Source of the DNA: Bradyrhizobium mercantei | GTDB lineage: Bacteria > Pseudomonadota > Alphaproteobacteria > Rhizobiales > Xanthobacteraceae | Length of the DNA: 64,000 nt | NCBI RefSeq assembly: GCF_001982635.1 | Contig: NZ_MKFI01000007.1 | Coordinates: 124,001-188,000 of the forward strand | Direction of reading: 5' to 3' | In this document: piece after piece, positions 61,628-64,000 of the stretch | Layout: each line of letters opens with the position of its first letter | Position numbering within the stretch: the first letter of the stretch is position 1 | Made by a program: the position numbers and the translations under genes | Notes under the pieces: generated by a model | Seen by the model: the letters and a program-made list of their open reading frames with translations, nothing else | Told to the model about the DNA's origin: nothing | Database searches by the model: none

Positions 61628-61733
61628 TCCCGTCACCCTGAGGAGCGCGAAGCGCGTCTCGAAGGGTCGACGGCCACCAGCCGGGCCGTGCATCCTTCGA
61701 GGCTCGCTCCGCTCGCACCTCAGGATGACGGGG
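61628..61733. repeat. Palindromic intergenic repeat, family A
   Basis: CCCGTCACCCTGAGGAGCGC and CTCGCACCTCAGGATGACGG form the arms, with CTCGAAGGGTC and CATCCTTCGAGG inside. It sits between the convergent monooxygenase and thiamine-enzyme genes. Confidence 0.78.
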
Positions 61734-61756
61734 ATAGTTTGAGCGCGCAGTGAGAC

Positions 61757-63421
61757 TCAATTTACCGAATTGCTCACCACCACCTCGATCAGCTTCGCGC
61801 CCGGACGGCTGAACGCCGACTTCATCGCGCCCTTCAGCTCCTGCGGGTCGGTGATCCTGATCGCCTCGAGCCCGAGCGAGCGCGCAAGCGCGGTGAAATC
61901 GACCGGCGGATCGATGAAGTCCATGCCGACATAGTTGTCGTCGCCATGGAAGGCGAGCAGGCGCTGCTTGATGATGCGGTAGCCGCCATTGTTCACGATC
62001 ACGAAATTCAGCGGCAGCTTGTGGTTGGCGGCGGTCCACAGCGACTGGATCGAATACATCGACGAGCCGTCGCCGGAATAGCACACCACCGGGCGCTCGG
62101 GATTGGCGAGGCTGACGCCGACCGCGGCCGGCAGGCCCCAGCCGATGCCGCCGGAGGCCAGCGCGTGATAGCCGTAGCGATCGCGATGCGGCCGCAAGCC
62201 GATGATCTGCCGCGACGAGGTCAGGCCCTCGTCGACCAGGATCGCGTTGTCGGGCATCGCCTCCACCACCTGCAGCGCGAGCCAGTCCGGATCGATCGGC
62301 GCGGTGTGGCTGGCCTTGGAGATCTGCTCGACCAGCGCCTTGCGCTTCGCCGCCCAGTTCTTGGTCGACAGCGCCGCGAGGCCCTGCTTCGCCCGCGCCT
62401 CCAGCGCGCCGCCGCCCGCCTCCTTCAAGGCCGGCACCAGCGCGCGCAGCGTCTCCTTGACGTCAGCCTTGACCGCGATCTCGGCGCCATAATTCTTGGC
62501 GAGATCGCTGTCGACCAGACCGACCTGCACGATCGAGAGCCCCTCCGGCAGCGGATCGACCTCGCTGTAGACGGACATGCGCAGCGGATCGCCGCCAAGC
62601 GCGATCAACAGGTCATGCGGCGCCAGCACATCGCGGGCGACCTTCTGCAGCCGCGCGATCGCGCCCATGAAGCTCGGACTTTCCGACAGGAAATGCGAAC
62701 CATAGGGCGTCGGCGATTGCCAGGCCGGGCAGCCCAGCGCCTCGGCGAGATCGGCCGCCTCGCGCAGCGCATCGCTCTTGACGATTTCGTCGCCGACGAC
62801 GATCACCGGACGCTCCGCTTTGAGGATGCGCGCGGCCAGCGCTTTCAGCGAATCCTCCGACGGCCGGACCCGCGTGTCGATCCGGGTGGAGCGGCCGAGT
62901 TCGATGCCGGCCTCGGCATTGAGGATATCGCCGGGAAGCGAGATGAACACCGGCCCGGTCGGCGGCGTGGTCGCGATCTTGGCGGCGCGGCGCACGATGC
63001 GCGGCAGGTCTTCGAGCCGCGTCACCTCGACCGCCCATTTCACGAGCGGCGTCGCCATCTGTACCAGCGGGCCGAACAGCACCGGCTCGGTCAGACCGTG
63101 GCCCTGTTCCTGCTGCCCCGCAGTCAGGATCATCGGCGTGCCGGTGAAGCTCGCGTTGTAGAGCGAGCCCATCGCATTGCCGAGACCGGGCGCGACATGG
63201 ACGTTGCAGGCGACAAGCTTGCCGGAGGCGCGGCTAAAGCCATCGGCCATCGCGACGACGAGGCTCTCCTGCATCGCCATCACATAGGTGAGATCGGGAT
63301 GGTCCTTCAGCGCGTGCATGATCGGCAGTTCGGTGGTGCCGGGATTGCCGAACAGATGCGTGACGCCCTCATCCTTCAGCAGTGCCAGAAATGCCGAGCG
63401 GCCGGTAATGCGATTCTTCAT
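61757..63421 (-). CDS. Thiamine-diphosphate enzyme (acetolactate synthase/benzoylformate decarboxylase-like)
   Basis: 554 residues with the three-domain layout of ThDP enzymes. The N-terminal catalytic Glu is in GVTHLFGNPGTTELPIMHAL/MAMQESLVVAMADGFSR; the C-terminal ThDP motif is GDGSSMYSIQSLWTAANHKL to VNNGGY. It decarboxylates or condenses a 2-keto acid; MdlC- and IlvB-like enzymes share this form. GGAGG 4-5 nt before the ATG at 63421 decides the start. Its substrate is unknown. Confidence 0.9.
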   Translation of the reverse strand: MKNRITGRSAFLALLKDEGVTHLFGNPGTTELPIMHALKDHPDLTYVMAMQESLVVAMADGFSRASGKLVACNVHVAPGLGNAMGSLYNASFTGTPMILTAGQQEQGHGLTEPVLFGPLVQMATPLVKWAVEVTRLEDLPRIVRRAAKIATTPPTGPVFISLPGDILNAEAGIELGRSTRIDTRVRPSEDSLKALAARILKAERPVIVVGDEIVKSDALREAADLAEALGCPAWQSPTPYGSHFLSESPSFMGAIARLQKVARDVLAPHDLLIALGGDPLRMSVYSEVDPLPEGLSIVQVGLVDSDLAKNYGAEIAVKADVKETLRALVPALKEAGGGALEARAKQGLAALSTKNWAAKRKALVEQISKASHTAPIDPDWLALQVVEAMPDNAILVDEGLTSSRQIIGLRPHRDRYGYHALASGGIGWGLPAAVGVSLANPERPVVCYSGDGSSMYSIQSLWTAANHKLPLNFVIVNNGGYRIIKQRLLAFHGDDNYVGMDFIDPPVDFTALARSLGLEAIRITDPQELKGAMKSAFSRPGAKLIEVVVSNSVN

Positions 63422-63550
63422 GTTCCCTCCAGGCCTGCCGGCGCGTTGGCCGGCGGGATCGAGGGAGATCATCAAAATTGCGCGCGAGGGGCAATCGAGC
63501 GGCCGGTCATGGCCGCATTCCGCAGGCGCGCGCCTGACGTCACGCGTTCC

Positions 63551-64000
63551 TCAAAACATCCCCTCTCGATCGCTGCGCTTCTTCTTTTTCGAGCGTTGCC
63601 AGACCACGCCGGGATAGCCCTTCAGCGGCACCAGCGGCTCGCCGGTGTAGGCCCATTCCTGCAGCTCCTCGATCGCGATGTGATAGAGCGGCTGCCGGCC
63701 GGTGCGCCCTGAAAACAGCGCGCGTGGAATATTGACCATGTGCGGCGAGCGCGCGCGTTCGTAGATGATGGGCGTGCCGCAATTGGCGCAGAAGCTGCGC
63801 GCGGTCTTGGTCTTTGCGTCCTCGTAGCGCGACAGCTCGCTTTCGCCCTGGGTGATGCGGAAGCGCTTGCGCCAGCTGCCGACATAGGTCGCATAGACAG
63901 CGCCATGGGCACGGCGGCTGGCTGTGGTGTGATCATGCCAGGCCCAGCGCGCCGGCACGTCGATCTCGAACCGCACCTTGCCGCACAGGCATTGGCCCGC
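63551..64000 (-). CDS. GFA-family protein (5' end outside window)
   Basis: The frame runs from the right window edge to a stop at 63551. Zinc ligands of the GFA (glutathione-dependent formaldehyde-activating-like) fold are visible: GQCLCGKVRFEIDV at the edge, and CANCGTPIIYE later. The N-terminal residues are missing. Such proteins bind zinc and often handle glutathione adducts, though most have unknown substrates. It lies 129 bp upstream of the thiamine enzyme on the same strand. Confidence 0.88.
   Translation of the reverse strand, partial: AGQCLCGKVRFEIDVPARWAWHDHTTASRRAHGAVYATYVGSWRKRFRITQGESELSRYEDAKTKTARSFCANCGTPIIYERARSPHMVNIPRALFSGRTGRQPLYHIAIEELQEWAYTGEPLVPLKGYPGVVWQRSKKKKRSDREGMF

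Noticed and set aside
32024..61733. Repeats considered as a CRISPR array or insertion-sequence ends
   Set aside because: Copies are single, dispersed, internally palindromic and not regularly spaced; no Cas or transposase gene is nearby.

Overview
The window looks like chromosomal DNA from a Bradyrhizobium-type alphaproteobacterium (Nitrobacteraceae). The signs are very high GC with strong third-position bias, many LysR/IclR/Lrp regulators next to catabolic genes, tripartite tricarboxylate (TTT) and amino-acid ABC uptake systems, an MctP/DUF3311 monocarboxylate permease pair, a fused indolepyruvate ferredoxin oxidoreductase, and several families of palindromic intergenic repeats of the kind seen in Bradyrhizobium and Rhodopseudomonas. 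I see no tRNA, rRNA, CRISPR array, transposase or phage gene.

Layout. 1-4252: a LysR regulator divergent from a short-chain dehydrogenase, then pirin, WrbA and a DUF5996 protein. 4350-22227: an 18-kb polysaccharide region. It holds a CelD-like acetyltransferase, a JmjC/cupin-like putative dioxygenase, GT4- and GT2-type glycosyltransferases, two Wzy-like membrane proteins, a radical SAM/SPASM protein, a Tat-exported GH26-like hydrolase, a DUF6492 protein, a Wzx-type flippase, a methyltransferase, a NodB-type deacetylase, a Wzc/GumC-like protein whose kinase P-loop is lost, and a secreted GH5 hydrolase. 22288-28405: small exported proteins and a 1383-residue five-GAF/GGDEF/EAL c-di-GMP protein. 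28760-32010: an Ldh / flavin monooxygenase / fumarylacetoacetase-type operon of unknown substrate. 32350-38662: LysR, small proteins, then an Lrp/AsnC regulator divergent from indolepyruvate oxidoreductase, with two matching operator-like palindromes between them. 38633-41439: MctP, DUF3311 and an orphan TTT binding protein. 41755-46543: a LysR-controlled EmrAB-type efflux pair and an AhpD-like protein. 46694-52293 (all minus strand): D-amino-acid transaminase, a glutamate/aspartate-type ABC transporter, an alpha/beta hydrolase and an unknown protein. 52664-58311: TctCBA, IclR and an MHS-family permease. 58514-64000: an M20 peptidase gene broken by an in-frame TAA, a second flavin monooxygenase, a thiamine-diphosphate decarboxylase/synthase-like enzyme, and a GFA protein cut by the window end.

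How the parts work together. The polysaccharide region encodes most of a Wzx/Wzy-type pathway (glycosyltransferases, flippase, polymerase candidates, co-polymerase, decorating enzymes and periplasmic hydrolases) but no obvious priming transferase or outer-membrane exporter, so those must lie elsewhere. The unusual pairing of a SPASM-type radical SAM enzyme and a cupin dioxygenase candidate with polysaccharide genes is my best nomination for an undescribed modification system. The rest of the window is mainly uptake and oxidation of organic and amino acids, each unit with its own local regulator.
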